From Propionibacteriaceae bacterium (lineage in GTDB: Bacteria; Actinomycetota; Actinomycetes; Propionibacteriales; Propionibacteriaceae): a stretch of 64,000 nt of DNA. The DNA lies in NCBI GenBank assembly GCA_017306015.1, contig JAFKJK010000010.1, positions 124,001 to 188,000 of the forward strand, read 5' to 3'. The translations under genes were made by a program, and so were the position numbers. Below, one piece after another: positions 1 to 8,390 of the stretch. The notes beneath the pieces were generated by a model. The model worked only from the letters and a program-made list of their open reading frames with translations, was not told the origin of the DNA and searched no databases. How positions within the stretch are numbered: position 1 is the stretch's first letter; each line of letters opens with the position of its first letter.

Positions 1-620
1 CGGCGGTGATCGAGTCGGACGCGACCTACGAAGCGCTCGACGAGCTGGTGGCCGAGGGCGTCCTGGCCGCGTACGGGGTCTCGGTGGAGACCTGTGCGCA
101 GGCGCTGGCGGCGATCTCGCGTCCGAACGTGACGAACGTCCAGATCATCCTGAACCCGTTCCGGCTGAAGCCGCTGGACGAGGTGCTGCCGGCTGCGGCC
201 GCGGCCGGGGTGGCGGTGTTCGCCCGCGTCCCGCTGGCATCCGGCCTGCTGTCGGGGCGGTACACGAAGGAGACCACCTTCGCGGAGTCCGACCACCGCA
301 GCTACAACCGCCACGGCGAGGCGTTCGACCGCGGCGAGACCTTCTCCGGTGTCGACTTCGAGGTGGGGCTGGATGCGGCGGCGCGGCTGGCGGCGGCCCT
401 CCCGGACGGAGTGCCGCTGCCGGCGGCGACCCTGGCGTGGGTGGCGTCCCGGCCGGGGGTGACGTCGGTGATCCCGGGTGCCCGCAACGTCGCGCAGGCC
501 AGGGCCAATGCGGACGCCGCGGAGCTGCTGGACGGCGGCTTCGACCTGGTGGCGTTCGACGCCGCCGTCCACGAGGTCTACGACGACCTGCTGCGCTCCT
601 CGGTGCACCCGCTCTGGTGA
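1..620 (+). CDS. Aldo/keto reductase, C-terminal part (5' end outside window)
   Basis: The frame is open from the first base, so this is the 3' part of a gene that starts upstream; about 205 residues are visible. It resembles the C-terminal half of NADP-dependent aldo/keto reductases of the YajO/Tas type, (beta/alpha)8-barrel oxidoreductases that reduce aldehydes and ketones. Support comes from the order of late-barrel motifs: NVQIILNPF (strand 6), then VAVFARVPLASGLLSGRY (strand 7, typical 'plasGlLtGky'), and near the end GVTSVIPGARNVAQARANA, the family's NADP-phosphate-binding loop. The catalytic Asp/Tyr/Lys/His residues would lie upstream and cannot be checked. It converges tail to tail with aspS, with only 9 bases between stop codons. 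The substrate cannot be inferred. Confidence 0.85.
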   Translation, partial: AVIESDATYEALDELVAEGVLAAYGVSVETCAQALAAISRPNVTNVQIILNPFRLKPLDEVLPAAAAAGVAVFARVPLASGLLSGRYTKETTFAESDHRSYNRHGEAFDRGETFSGVDFEVGLDAAARLAAALPDGVPLPAATLAWVASRPGVTSVIPGARNVAQARANADAAELLDGGFDLVAFDAAVHEVYDDLLRSSVHPLW

Positions 621-629
621 GACCAGCCC

Positions 630-1928
630 TCACGGGGTGACGCGGTGCAGGTCCCTCGGATACAGGGCGACCCGGCGGACGTTGTCCGTCTCGGTCAGCC
701 GGGCGGTGAACCGCTCCAGCCCAATGGCGAAGCCGCCGTGGGGTGGCATGCCGTCGGCGAAGGCCTGGAGGTAGGTCGCGTAGGCGTCCGGTGACTCGCC
801 GCGTGCCCGCAGCGCGTCCACGTAGTCGGCGTAGCGATGCAGCCGCTGGCCGCCGGTGACCAGTTCCATGCCGCGGAACAGCAGGTCGAAGGAGTTCGAC
901 CAGCGGGGATCGTCCGGCTGCGGGTGGGTGTAGAACGGCCGCTTCCTCATCGGGTAGCCCTCGACGGCGACGAAGTCGGAGCCGTGCTCGCGCAGGGCCC
1001 AGGCGCCGAGCGTCCGTTCGTGCTCGGGCGCGAGGTCGGGCTCGTCGGCGGGGGCGCCGACCAGGCGGAGGGCGTCCGCGAAATGGATGGTCGGCACCTC
1101 CTCGGGGATCGTGGGCACGTCCAGGCCGAGCAACTCTGCTGCGCGGCTGCCGCGGACGGCGTCCAGCATGCCGGCGATGGTCTCCCGCAGGACGGCCAGC
1201 ACGTCGCGGTGGTCGCGGATGAAGCCGAGCTCGGCGTCCAGCGACACGTACTCGGCGAGGTGCCGGACGGTGTCGGACGGCTCGGCGCGGAATACCGGGC
1301 CGGTCTCGTAGACGCGCTCGAAGACCCCGACGAGTTGCTGCTTGTAGAACTGCGGCGACTGGGCGAGGTAGGCCGGCTGGCCGAAGTAGCCCAGCTGGAA
1401 GACGTTCGCGCCCGACTCGGTGGCGTTGGCGACGATCTTCGGAGTCTGGATCTCGGTGAAGCCCAACCCGTCGAGTGTGGAGCGGAAGCCACGGAGCGCT
1501 GCGGCCGAGAGCTGCCACAGGGCGCGTTGGCGCGGATGCCGCCAAGCCAGGGGAGCCTGGTCGAGCAGCACGGGCAGCGATGCCTTGAGCGTCGGCCGCC
1601 AGAGTTCGAGCGTGGGCGACTCGGTGGGCGCCGACAGGACGGTCACCCCCGGGTCGGTCAGCTCGACCCCGCCCGGAGCGACCGGGTTGGGGGTGGCGGT
1701 GCCGGTGACGTCCACCACCCACTCCTCGGCGACGTCGAGCTGCCTGGCGGCGTCCGGTTCGAGGACGACCTGGGCGAGCCCGGAGCGGTCGCGGACGATC
1801 AGGAACGTCACGGCCGACAGGTCGCGGCGACGGTGCACCCAGCCGGAGAGCCGGACGCGGGACGACGGGACGGCGCTCGCCAGGTCGGCGGCGAGCACGC
1901 GCTCGGGAACAGAAACAGGAACTATCAA
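630..1928 (-). CDS. aspS: Aspartyl-tRNA synthetase, archaeal/non-discriminating type (AspS2)
   Basis: Class II aminoacyl-tRNA synthetase that charges tRNA-Asp, and probably tRNA-Asn when non-discriminating, with aspartate in the cytosol. I start it at a TTG (1928-1926) because a strong GGAGG lies 8 bases upstream and this start is the one controlled by the T-box leader; the frame stays open further upstream. The product is about 432 residues: N-terminal OB-fold (about 20-105), class II core with motif 1 around 157-166, motif 2 around 205-220 (VYETGPVFRAE) and motif 3 near the end (GGFAIGLERF). It lacks the inserted GAD domain of the ~590-residue bacterial AspRS, which identifies the short archaeal-like form. 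If non-discriminating, a GatCAB amidotransferase elsewhere would convert Asp-tRNA-Asn to Asn-tRNA-Asn; that part is inference. Confidence 0.9.
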   Translation of the reverse strand: MIVPVSVPERVLAADLASAVPSSRVRLSGWVHRRRDLSAVTFLIVRDRSGLAQVVLEPDAARQLDVAEEWVVDVTGTATPNPVAPGGVELTDPGVTVLSAPTESPTLELWRPTLKASLPVLLDQAPLAWRHPRQRALWQLSAAALRGFRSTLDGLGFTEIQTPKIVANATESGANVFQLGYFGQPAYLAQSPQFYKQQLVGVFERVYETGPVFRAEPSDTVRHLAEYVSLDAELGFIRDHRDVLAVLRETIAGMLDAVRGSRAAELLGLDVPTIPEEVPTIHFADALRLVGAPADEPDLAPEHERTLGAWALREHGSDFVAVEGYPMRKRPFYTHPQPDDPRWSNSFDLLFRGMELVTGGQRLHRYADYVDALRARGESPDAYATYLQAFADGMPPHGGFAIGLERFTARLTETDNVRRVALYPRDLHRVTP

Positions 1929-2168
1929 GGAGATCACCTCCGGTCCACACACGGGGCCCTGGAGGTGTGGGCGGAGGGCTAAGTCGCGGTGCCACCACAC
2001 CTTTGCCGGCAAACCGCCGGCCTCTCGGCCGTTGGTGGCCAGCCACCGTCCGGCTAGGCAGTTGTCTTCACCGGGGAGCCGTTCTCCGCCTTCTCAGCAA
2101 CCGGCGGCTCTCTGGGCAACGACGTTCCCCGGCTACTTGGTCTCCCATCGCAGCCGAGCGATACGGCC
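1929..2168 (-). promoter_or_regulatory. T-box riboswitch leader of aspS, translational type
   Basis: Read on the minus strand, the leader has the T-box Stem I landmarks (AGAGAGCC ... GGTTGCTGAGAAGG, about 2112-2078) and the invariant T-box TGGCACCGCG (1994-1985). A candidate specifier GAC (Asp) lies at 2066-2064 in the context GAAGACAAC; the next triplet AAC reads Asn. No intrinsic terminator is seen. Instead GGAGGTG (1941-1935), the aspS ribosome-binding site, can pair with CACCTCC (1967-1961). Alternatively CCACACCT (1970-1963) pairs with AGGTGTGG (2002-1995) flanking the T-box. Uncharged tRNA would stabilise the second fold and free the ribosome-binding site. This is the translational arrangement known for actinobacterial ileS T-boxes. 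Confidence 0.85.
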
Positions 2169-2171
2169 AGC

Positions 2172-2849
2172 TTAGGTCCCGAGCGCGGTTCGCGCATCGT
2201 CGCCCCTCGGCCAGTCCGCCGCTTCGAGGTAGGTGAGGATGGCACGCACCCGGCGGTTCTCGTCGACGGACTCGGTGAGCCCGAGCTTGACGAAGATGCT
2301 GCCGCAGTGGGTCTCGATCGTTCGCTCGGACAGCGACAGCCGCCTCGCGATCGTGGCGTTCGACCAGCCCTGAGCCATCAGGGACAGCACGTCGAGCTCC
2401 CGCGGCGTCAGGTTGTCGAGCACCGTGCTCGTGCGGGCCGCGCCGACAAGACGTGAGACGACGTCACTGTCGAGGGCGGTGCCTCCGGCCGCGACCCGGT
2501 CGAGCGCGGCGAGGAACTCATCGACGTCGAGCACACGGTCCTTCAGGAGATAGCCCATCGCCCCCGCCTGGACCAGGTCGAACACGCGACGGACCTCGAT
2601 GTGCTGGGACAGGAGCATGATCGGCATGGCCGGCGACCACTCGCGGATCTCCAGCGCGGCTGCGATGCCCTCGTGGTCGGTCGGCATGCGGATGTCGAGC
2701 ACGACGGCGTCGGGTCGGTGAGCCCGAACTTGGCTCACCGCGGCAGCGGCGGTCGAGGCGCGCGCCACCACCTCATGGCCGGAGCTCTGCAGGAGGGCGG
2801 CCAGTCCCTCGCGGAAGAGGGCTGAGTCCTCGCCGATCACGATGCGCAC
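2172..2849 (-). CDS. LuxR/NarL-family response regulator
   Basis: DNA-binding response regulator of 225 residues. The receiver domain (1-120) has the acidic pair E7-D8, phospho-acceptor D52 in VVLDIRMP and conserved K103 in YLLKDR. The C-terminal LuxR-type HTH (about 147-192) reads LTPRELDVLSLMAQGWSN and then IARRLSLSERTIETH. It overlaps the 3' end of the upstream histidine kinase gene by 13 bases, so the two are translationally coupled and form a pair. The target genes are unknown. The adjacent divergent membrane protein (4848-5573) could be regulated by it, but no operator was recognised. Confidence 0.93.
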   Translation of the reverse strand: MRIVIGEDSALFREGLAALLQSSGHEVVARASTAAAAVSQVRAHRPDAVVLDIRMPTDHEGIAAALEIREWSPAMPIMLLSQHIEVRRVFDLVQAGAMGYLLKDRVLDVDEFLAALDRVAAGGTALDSDVVSRLVGAARTSTVLDNLTPRELDVLSLMAQGWSNATIARRLSLSERTIETHCGSIFVKLGLTESVDENRRVRAILTYLEAADWPRGDDARTALGT

Positions 2850-4693
2850 GGCAGCACCGCCTCGATCCGGGTGCCGACCCCGACCGGCGACTCGATCGAC
2901 AGTGCTCCCCCGAGGGCGTCCACCCGGTCGTTCAGGTGCCGGAGGCCGCCGTGGCGGCGAGCCCCACCGCGCCCGTCGTCCACGACGGTGACCCGGAGTT
3001 GGTCGGCGGTGGACTCCACTACCACCCGAATGCGCTCGGCGCCGGCGTGCTTGAGCGCGTTGGTGACGGCCTCGCTCACGACGAAGTAGGCGGTGACGGC
3101 GACGTCGTCGGGGACGTCGGCCGATCGCACGTCGAGTTCGATGGCTCCCGGCATGCGCGCCGCGATCTCGCTCAGCGCGGCGGAGAGCCCGTCGTCGAGT
3201 GCGCTCGGGCGAACGCCATGGGCGAGCCGTCGCAGTTCCGCGACGGCCGTTCCCAGCTCGGCGACCGCTGCGTCGAGATCCTCCGACACACCTGCGGGCA
3301 GCCCGCCCGCGCGCTGCACCACCCGTAGTCGCATACCGAGGGCGACGAGCCTTTGCTGGGCGCCGTCGTGCAGGTCCCGTTCGAGTCGCCGCTGCTCCTC
3401 GAAGCTCGCGCGTACCAGGCGCTCGCGCGAGGCGGCGACGTCGGCGCGTGCGGCCGTGAGCTCGGCCTGGAGCCGCGCCCGGTCGACGAGCGAGGCGGAC
3501 GCATGGGCCACGGCCGTCGGTGGACGACGGCTTCGATCCGACGATGTGAGCACGCCGATGACGTCCCCGTGAAGGCGAACCGGCGTGCTCAACTCGGTCG
3601 CGGTGGCCGGAGTGCCGTCGAACCGCACGAGGGCGCCGTCGGACAGGCTCGCGTACGCCACCTCGAGACCGGAGTCGCGCAGGCTCTCCCGCAGCGTCTG
3701 CTCCACGTCGGCGGGCTCGGCCTGTCCGGCGTCGACCAGCGACTGGAGTCGCGCGAGGGCCGAGAGCGTGCGTCCACGGTCAGGAAAGACGAGGTGGTCG
3801 AAGACGCGGTACAGCGGGCGGAACGACAACGCGCCCGCCGCCGCCAGCGCGGCCGTGAGCCCGAGCGCGACCGGCGGGGACCAGGCGACGAGTGCCGATC
3901 CGACGGCGAGGCAGCTGATCGAGAGGACGATCAGAGCCGCCGTGCTCAGCGCGCCGGCCGTGACCGTGGCGATGCCGGTACGGTCGACGTCGGCCAGCGT
4001 GGGACGCACCAGTGCGACCGCGATGCCGGCCGGGATGGCCAGGTACATGGCGACCAGGCCGATGCCGACGAGATCAGTCGTGCCGACGACGAGGTAACTC
4101 GCCCAGCAGAGCATCAGCGTCAGCGGCAGCGACGCCCCGCCGAGGAACACCCAGCGCAGCCGGAGCCGCTCGTCCTCACCGGCTCGGCGATACCGTGCGA
4201 TCGGAGCGACCGCGCTCGCGATCAAAGCGACGAGGAAGAGCGGGAGCAGCACGAGGCCCGCGGTCCGGGCCCACTCGGACGCTGCGGGAACGAGCACCTC
4301 GACGGCGCAGATGACGATGAACAGGCCGACGACGATGGTCAGCCCCCAACCGACGCGAGCCCATCCTTGCGAGTTGGCGCGTCCGGTCGGCACGATCAGC
4401 AACGCGACGGCGAACGGCAGATACAGCAGCATCCACGTCCCGGCAAGAGGGCCGAGGTCGTCGGGGATCGCCGTCGCGACGAGCGTGACGCCGGCGGCCG
4501 CGAGCGCCGCCGCGCACGCGTTCTCCGGAACCCGGCGCGCGACGAGAGTGGCGAGCGCCAGGGGCACGAGGGCGAGCACGCAGGTCAGCAGGACGTACAT
4601 CCGACGGTCCGCGGTGCCACCGAGCACGTTGAGCACCGCGAAGACGGGCAACAACACCCATCCCGCGATCACCGCGCGCGTCGGCCACGACAT
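2837..4693 (-). CDS. Sensor histidine kinase (NarL/DesK class, HisKA_3)
   Basis: Integral membrane sensor kinase of 618 residues. The N-terminal half has about eight to ten hydrophobic segments (residues 8-290), followed by a degenerate GAF-like region and then the HisKA_3 dimerisation segment RRLERDLHDGAQQRLVALG with the phospho-accepting His in LHDGAQ. The HATPase_c domain at the C-terminus has EAVTNALKHA (N box) and VDDGRGG (G1 box) and ends shortly after GVGTRIEAVLP. This is the layout of actinobacterial multi-TM kinases paired with LuxR regulators. The start ATG at 4693 follows directly from the divergent intergenic region. The signal is not deducible from the membrane part. Confidence 0.92.
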   Translation of the reverse strand: MSWPTRAVIAGWVLLPVFAVLNVLGGTADRRMYVLLTCVLALVPLALATLVARRVPENACAAALAAAGVTLVATAIPDDLGPLAGTWMLLYLPFAVALLIVPTGRANSQGWARVGWGLTIVVGLFIVICAVEVLVPAASEWARTAGLVLLPLFLVALIASAVAPIARYRRAGEDERLRLRWVFLGGASLPLTLMLCWASYLVVGTTDLVGIGLVAMYLAIPAGIAVALVRPTLADVDRTGIATVTAGALSTAALIVLSISCLAVGSALVAWSPPVALGLTAALAAAGALSFRPLYRVFDHLVFPDRGRTLSALARLQSLVDAGQAEPADVEQTLRESLRDSGLEVAYASLSDGALVRFDGTPATATELSTPVRLHGDVIGVLTSSDRSRRPPTAVAHASASLVDRARLQAELTAARADVAASRERLVRASFEEQRRLERDLHDGAQQRLVALGMRLRVVQRAGGLPAGVSEDLDAAVAELGTAVAELRRLAHGVRPSALDDGLSAALSEIAARMPGAIELDVRSADVPDDVAVTAYFVVSEAVTNALKHAGAERIRVVVESTADQLRVTVVDDGRGGARRHGGLRHLNDRVDALGGALSIESPVGVGTRIEAVLPCAS

Positions 4694-4847
4694 GGCGACA
4701 GGCTAGTTCGCCGGCCGGTTTCCGGACATCCGTGCTGGCACGCAGGTCATTCCCGTGGTGGCCCCGAAGTCACGGCGCGCCGCGTACAGCAGCATCGGAT
4801 CGGGGCCGCGCCATTCGCGGCATCCGGACCTACCCAAGGAGAGACTC

Positions 4848-5573
4848 GTGGCCGACACACTGACTTCTACTGACCCGACCCTCGGATCCACTACCGATCC
4901 GACCGTCGGATTTCGCCGGGTGGCCGGGGCCATCGCCCTCCCGCTTTCCTTCGCGCTGCAACTGGTCTGCAACACGATCTATCTGGTCATTCAGACGGAA
5001 AGCGGGCTGAACGACACGGGATCCGCCGCCGAGGCGCTGGAGATGACGAGCCGCTACCCCGCGCAATTCACGATCATGTCCCTCTTGGCGTTCGCCGGAA
5101 GCCTCGTGCTCGTTCCGGGCGCCCTCGCCGCCCTGCGGGTACTCCGGCCAAGTGCGCCACGCCTCGCTCTGTGGGCTGCAGTGTCGTTGATCGCGGGCTA
5201 CTTCGTCTATGGCGCAAGCGCGATGCGCAATGCCGACCACATCGGGCTGTCGGTAGCCGGGCTCGGCCCCGATGTCGCATCAGCGCTCGACGCCAATCCG
5301 TTCTTGGGCGCTTTCCAGGCGCTGATGATCCTGTTCCTCTGGGGCAACCTCGTCGGGCCGATTCTCCTGGGGATCGCCGTGATCCGGTCCAGGTCGTTCC
5401 GGTGGTACGTGGGGGCGCTCGTCATGGCCTGGAGTGTCTTGCACCCCGTCGGTCTGGTGCTCGGCACGGAGGCGGGAGCGGTGCTCGGCGGGGTGCTGCA
5501 GATCGTCGGCTGTGCCTTCCTGGCCGCGCGCGCCCTGAGGACATCCGACACCGAATGGGCGGCTCGGGGCTGA
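4848..5573 (+). CDS. Integral membrane protein, DUF4386-like
   Basis: Predicted six-TM protein of 241 residues. I start it at GTG 4848 because AAGGAGAG lies 5-12 bases upstream; the frame is open further up but without a ribosome-binding site. Hydrophobic segments lie near residues 27-48, 72-95, 104-124, 157-180, 188-208 and 213-232. The general layout (short N-tail, loop around 45-65, conserved small residues in the last four helices) resembles DUF4386-type membrane proteins, but I have no residue-level proof. It is divergent from the two-component system across a 154-base intergenic region, so it may be its target. Function unknown. Confidence 0.8.
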   Translation: MADTLTSTDPTLGSTTDPTVGFRRVAGAIALPLSFALQLVCNTIYLVIQTESGLNDTGSAAEALEMTSRYPAQFTIMSLLAFAGSLVLVPGALAALRVLRPSAPRLALWAAVSLIAGYFVYGASAMRNADHIGLSVAGLGPDVASALDANPFLGAFQALMILFLWGNLVGPILLGIAVIRSRSFRWYVGALVMAWSVLHPVGLVLGTEAGAVLGGVLQIVGCAFLAARALRTSDTEWAARG

Positions 5574-5635
5574 CGCGTCCACCCGGGCGGCCGGAGTCGG
5601 CCTTCTCCGGCAGTCTCCGGCGCCCGGGGCGGCGA

Positions 5636-5875
5636 TCATCCCTGAGGAATGGTGACCGAGACTCGCCATTCGTTTCCTCGCGGTCCCACGTCGGCAGAGC
5701 CGCCGAGTTCCTCGGCCCTCGCGTTCGCCTTCACGTCCACGGCATAGTTGGGACCGCCCGGCGAAGACGGAGTCGCTGACGCAGGACTCGACACACCCAG
5801 GCCGACGACTAGCGTCACCACAAACACCACATACTGCTGTCCCGACCAATGAACTTCTCGCCATTGATCATCCAT
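5636..5875 (-). CDS. Possible small secreted protein
   Basis: A 79-residue frame starting at ATG 5875. It shows a hydrophobic stretch YVVFVVTLVVGLGVSS followed by PASATP, which resembles a signal peptide with an Ala-X-Ala-like cleavage site. The mature part of about 45 residues is polar (DVKANARAEELGG). There is no clear ribosome-binding site at this ATG. It sits between convergent genes and beside the T-box fragment. No family recognised; it may be a chance frame. Confidence 0.35.
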   Translation of the reverse strand: MDDQWREVHWSGQQYVVFVVTLVVGLGVSSPASATPSSPGGPNYAVDVKANARAEELGGSADVGPRGNEWRVSVTIPQG

Positions 5876-6000
5876 TACTGCCGGCGAAGCACGCATGCAA
5901 GACGACTCGCGTTCGGCACCTCCCATCGCGAAACCACACCCGCAGGACCCACTGCACACTGGCCAGATGGCCATATTCGACGCCCTCGAACTGCCCAGTC

Positions 6001-6051
6001 GGGCAAACGAGGTTCCCCGGCTACGTGGTCTCCCATCGCGGCCGGGCGATG
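6001..6051 (-). repeat. Orphan partial copy of the aspS T-box Stem I
   Basis: About 50 bases nearly identical to 2114-2162, the 5' arm of Stem I in the aspS leader; the shared core includes GGGAGACCA, GTAGCCGGGGAAC and the flanking GCGATG. Homology stops just where the AGAGAG bulge should begin, and no T-box TGGNACCGCG or synthetase gene follows on that strand. It looks like a truncated duplicate of the leader. Confidence 0.6.
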
Positions 6052-6134
6052 GGTTCAGCGTGGTGCGGCGGTGACCGGTTCCGCGACGGGGTCGAGACCG
6101 TCGGCGCGCCGACGAGGGTTCGGCGACAGGTAGT

Positions 6135-6884
6135 TCAGGACGCTGCGTCGATGAGGGCGACGATCTCGTCGTAGCCCCGACCGGCCGCCAGCTGGCGCGG
6201 CGACGTTCCGTGGCCGTCAGGGATGGTCACGTCCGCGCCGGCCTCGATCAACAGCCGGACGATCTCGATGTGCTCGTCAGACCCGGTGCCCAGCACAATC
6301 GCCTCGTGGAGCGCGGTCCAGGAGAGCTTGTTGACGTGGTTGACGGGGGTGCCTGCCCGGAGCAGCATCCGGACGGTGCTCACGTGGCCGCGCTCGCTCG
6401 CCGGGATGAGCGCCGTGCCGCCGTACCGATTGACGCTGGTGACGTCCGCGCCGTGGGCGAGGCACGCCGCGAGGATCTCGTCCAGCCCCGCCGCGCCGGC
6501 GTAGAGGAACGCGGAGTCCTGGATGGCGTCCTTCGTGTTCGGATCGGCGCCGGCCTCCAGCAGCAGCCGGGCGACGCTGACCGCGTTGTGGTGGGCCGCG
6601 ACCAGGAGCGCCGTGGCGCCGTCGGCGTTGCGCGCCCCGACGTCGGCGCCGGCGAGCAGTGCCGCCCGCGCATCGTCGGTGTCATCGCGTTCGGCGGCGG
6701 TGAACAGTCGGGTCGTGGCGGAGCGGGCGTCCATCGGGGGCTCCAGTGGTGTCGATGTCTGGGCGGTCGGGCTGGGGGAGGGGTGTTCGGGAGGAGTGCA
6801 CGCGGTCAGGCCGAGCGCCGTCGCTGCGCCGAGAACACTGATTGCGAGGGCCGCCGCCCTTCGCCGGCGGACGGCGCCGGGCAT
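6135..6884 (-). CDS. Ankyrin-repeat lipoprotein
   Basis: Secreted lipid-anchored protein of 249 residues. The N-terminus has Arg-rich then hydrophobic residues and a lipobox LTAC with the lipidated Cys near residue 29, followed by a Pro/Ser/Thr-rich linker. From about residue 55 it consists of ankyrin repeats (for example NADGATALLVAAHHNAVSVARLLLEAGADPN and similar units about 33 residues apart, five or six in all), a protein-protein interaction fold. It ends 1-2 bases before the downstream amidohydrolase gene region on the same strand, so the two could be cotranscribed. The binding partner is unknown. Confidence 0.88.
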   Translation of the reverse strand: MPGAVRRRRAAALAISVLGAATALGLTACTPPEHPSPSPTAQTSTPLEPPMDARSATTRLFTAAERDDTDDARAALLAGADVGARNADGATALLVAAHHNAVSVARLLLEAGADPNTKDAIQDSAFLYAGAAGLDEILAACLAHGADVTSVNRYGGTALIPASERGHVSTVRMLLRAGTPVNHVNKLSWTALHEAIVLGTGSDEHIEIVRLLIEAGADVTIPDGHGTSPRQLAAGRGYDEIVALIDAAS

Positions 6885-6885
6885 C

Positions 6886-8073
6886 TCAGATCACCAGTTG
6901 CCCGGTCCGGGTGACGACGCGTCCACCGGCGATGACCAGTTCGCGGACGGGAGCCCTGACGATCGCGTCGGCGGGGTTCTCGGCGTCCAGCAGGACGATG
7001 TCGGCGCGTGCACCCGCGACGAGATCATGCTGGTTGCGATGGACGTAACCGGCGGCGGCGGTCGTGGCGAGCTGGACGACGCGGGTGAACTCCTCGTCGT
7101 GGCGTACCCGGTGCAGGCGCGCGAAGTCGAGTGCGACCTGGAGCAGGTCCCCGTCCCCATAGGGCGACCACAGGTCTCTGATGCCGTCCGTGCCGAGCCC
7201 GATGCGCACGTCCTGGTCGAGCATCTGTTTCCAGGGCAGTGGGGCCGACCCGACCGGTGCGACCGTCGACCAGCTGATGCCCAACTCGCTGAACTGGGCC
7301 AGCAGCTCCTGGGCACGGGATGGCGGTAGCTGCCCGAGCGCGAAGCCGTGGGCGATGTTGACCTTGCCGTGCAGGCCGCTGCGGCGCGTCCGGTCGATGA
7401 TGAGCTCGTACTCGAACGCGCCCAGCTCGCCCCCGGAGTGGAGGTGGATGTCGATGCCGCAGCCGTGCTTCTCGGCAATCCGGAACAGCCCGTCGAGTTG
7501 GCCGACCGGGTCGCGATCGATGGCGCACGGGTCGAGTCCGCCGATGTTGTCGGCCCCCTGCGCCGCGGCGCGATCGAGAAGGTCGAGGACGCCGTCGCGG
7601 CGGACGACGCCGTCCTGCGGGAAGGCGACGATCTCGACCTGGACCGCACCTTCGAGCCGGGCCTCGGCCTCACGGACGGCGGCGATGCCGCTCAGCCCGA
7701 TGCCGGGATCGACGTCGACGTGGGACCTGGTCGCGGTGGTGCCGTGCCGGAGGAACTCGCGCAGCACCCGCTCGGTCGCGTCCGCGCCCGGGATGCCGTA
7801 CTTCGCGCGTTCGGCGCGCTCGTGGGCGATCCGGCCCTGGGTGGTCGCCTCGCCGCCGTAGGACACCCACGGCTGCCCCCACCAGCTCTTGTCCACGTGC
7901 GCGTGCGCGTTGATGAAGCCGGGCAGCGCGAGCCGCTCCCGGCCGTCGATGACGACGGCGTCCTCGTAGGTTCCACCGACGGGGACGATGCCCTCGATCG
8001 TGTCGCCGTCGATGACGATGTCGACGAGGCTGCTGCCCCAGGGGCGGACATGGGAGAGGACCGTCTTCTGCAT
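6886..8073 (-). CDS. Amidohydrolase, cytosine deaminase/AtzC-like
   Basis: Metal-dependent hydrolase of 395 residues. I start it at ATG 8073 (MQKTVLSHVRPWGSS) because upstream codons run into tRNA-like attachment-site DNA. Family motifs are seen in order: an N-terminal beta-sandwich strand, FINAHAHVDKSWWG (metal HxH), TRSHVDVDP, DIHLHSGGELG, IAHGFALGQ and GTDGIRDLWSPYGDGD (metal/catalytic Asp). The combination HAHVDK plus D-W-SPYG-GD is typical of the cytosine deaminase / N-isopropylammelide hydrolase group, which deaminates or dealkylates ring nitrogens; the exact substrate is unknown. It is the last host gene before the island: its start lies 50 bases from the tRNA-Met duplicate at 8123-8157. 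Confidence 0.88.
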   Translation of the reverse strand: MQKTVLSHVRPWGSSLVDIVIDGDTIEGIVPVGGTYEDAVVIDGRERLALPGFINAHAHVDKSWWGQPWVSYGGEATTQGRIAHERAERAKYGIPGADATERVLREFLRHGTTATRSHVDVDPGIGLSGIAAVREAEARLEGAVQVEIVAFPQDGVVRRDGVLDLLDRAAAQGADNIGGLDPCAIDRDPVGQLDGLFRIAEKHGCGIDIHLHSGGELGAFEYELIIDRTRRSGLHGKVNIAHGFALGQLPPSRAQELLAQFSELGISWSTVAPVGSAPLPWKQMLDQDVRIGLGTDGIRDLWSPYGDGDLLQVALDFARLHRVRHDEEFTRVVQLATTAAAGYVHRNQHDLVAGARADIVLLDAENPADAIVRAPVRELVIAGGRVVTRTGQLVI

Positions 8074-8122
8074 AGGGCAGATGGTATGCCAGATGACCGC
8101 GTCGCTCGGCTGCCTACCTGCG

Positions 8123-8157
8123 GGGTGGGCGGGGCTCGAACCCGCGACCCAGGGATG
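8123..8157 (-). other. Distal attachment-site remnant (copy of tRNA-Met 3' end)
   Basis: 32 of 35 bases match the 3' third of the tRNA-Met gene at 16025-16059 (T-arm and acceptor; shared core GGGGCTCGAACCC and CGACCCAGGGAT). It has no functional tRNA body: homology ends in the anticodon stem. This is the expected direct repeat at the far end of an element integrated into a tRNA 3' end. Confidence 0.8.
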
Positions 8158-8390
8158 AGTGACCCGAATGTGCCGCTGACCAGGACGTGCACGGCTATTG
8201 CACCCGTGTGCAACAAGAACGCGTCGGGGGGCTAGTGAGAACGCTGTGGCGCGCTGTTGCATGCAACTATTCCGGTAGCAGTATCCCTGGGTCTGGTGAT
8301 ACCCCCATGGGTAGGTGCTCAGGGGTGGGGGTATGCGGCCTCTTGCGCTCTGCTGGTACGATATCTGGTACCGAAGTCAGGAGGTGTCAG
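8158..8390. promoter_or_regulatory. Island left-end intergenic region and toxin-antitoxin promoter/operator
   Basis: Contains a perfect 9-bp inverted repeat ATACCCCCA (8299-8307) / TGGGGGTAT (8326-8334). Just ahead of the antitoxin are two TGGTAC hexamers (8354-8359 and 8366-8371), 12 bases apart and overlapping the palindrome GGTACC. Phd/YefM antitoxins usually repress their own operon through short repeated sites near the -10 element, so the hexamers are the candidate operator. A strong ribosome-binding site AGGAGGTG lies at about 8379-8386. Confidence 0.5.

Larger units (their letters stand above)
5574..6134. other. Intergenic region, about 560 bp, with a weak small ORF and a T-box fragment
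   Basis: This gap lies between two convergent genes. It holds a weakly supported small secreted-protein frame on the minus strand (5636-5875) and, at 6001-6051, a partial copy of the aspS T-box leader. I see no RNA gene or recognisable mobile-element gene. Confidence 0.6.

Noticed and set aside
8123..8157. A second tRNA gene
   Set aside because: Only the T-arm and acceptor side are present; no D-arm or anticodon arm can be formed.
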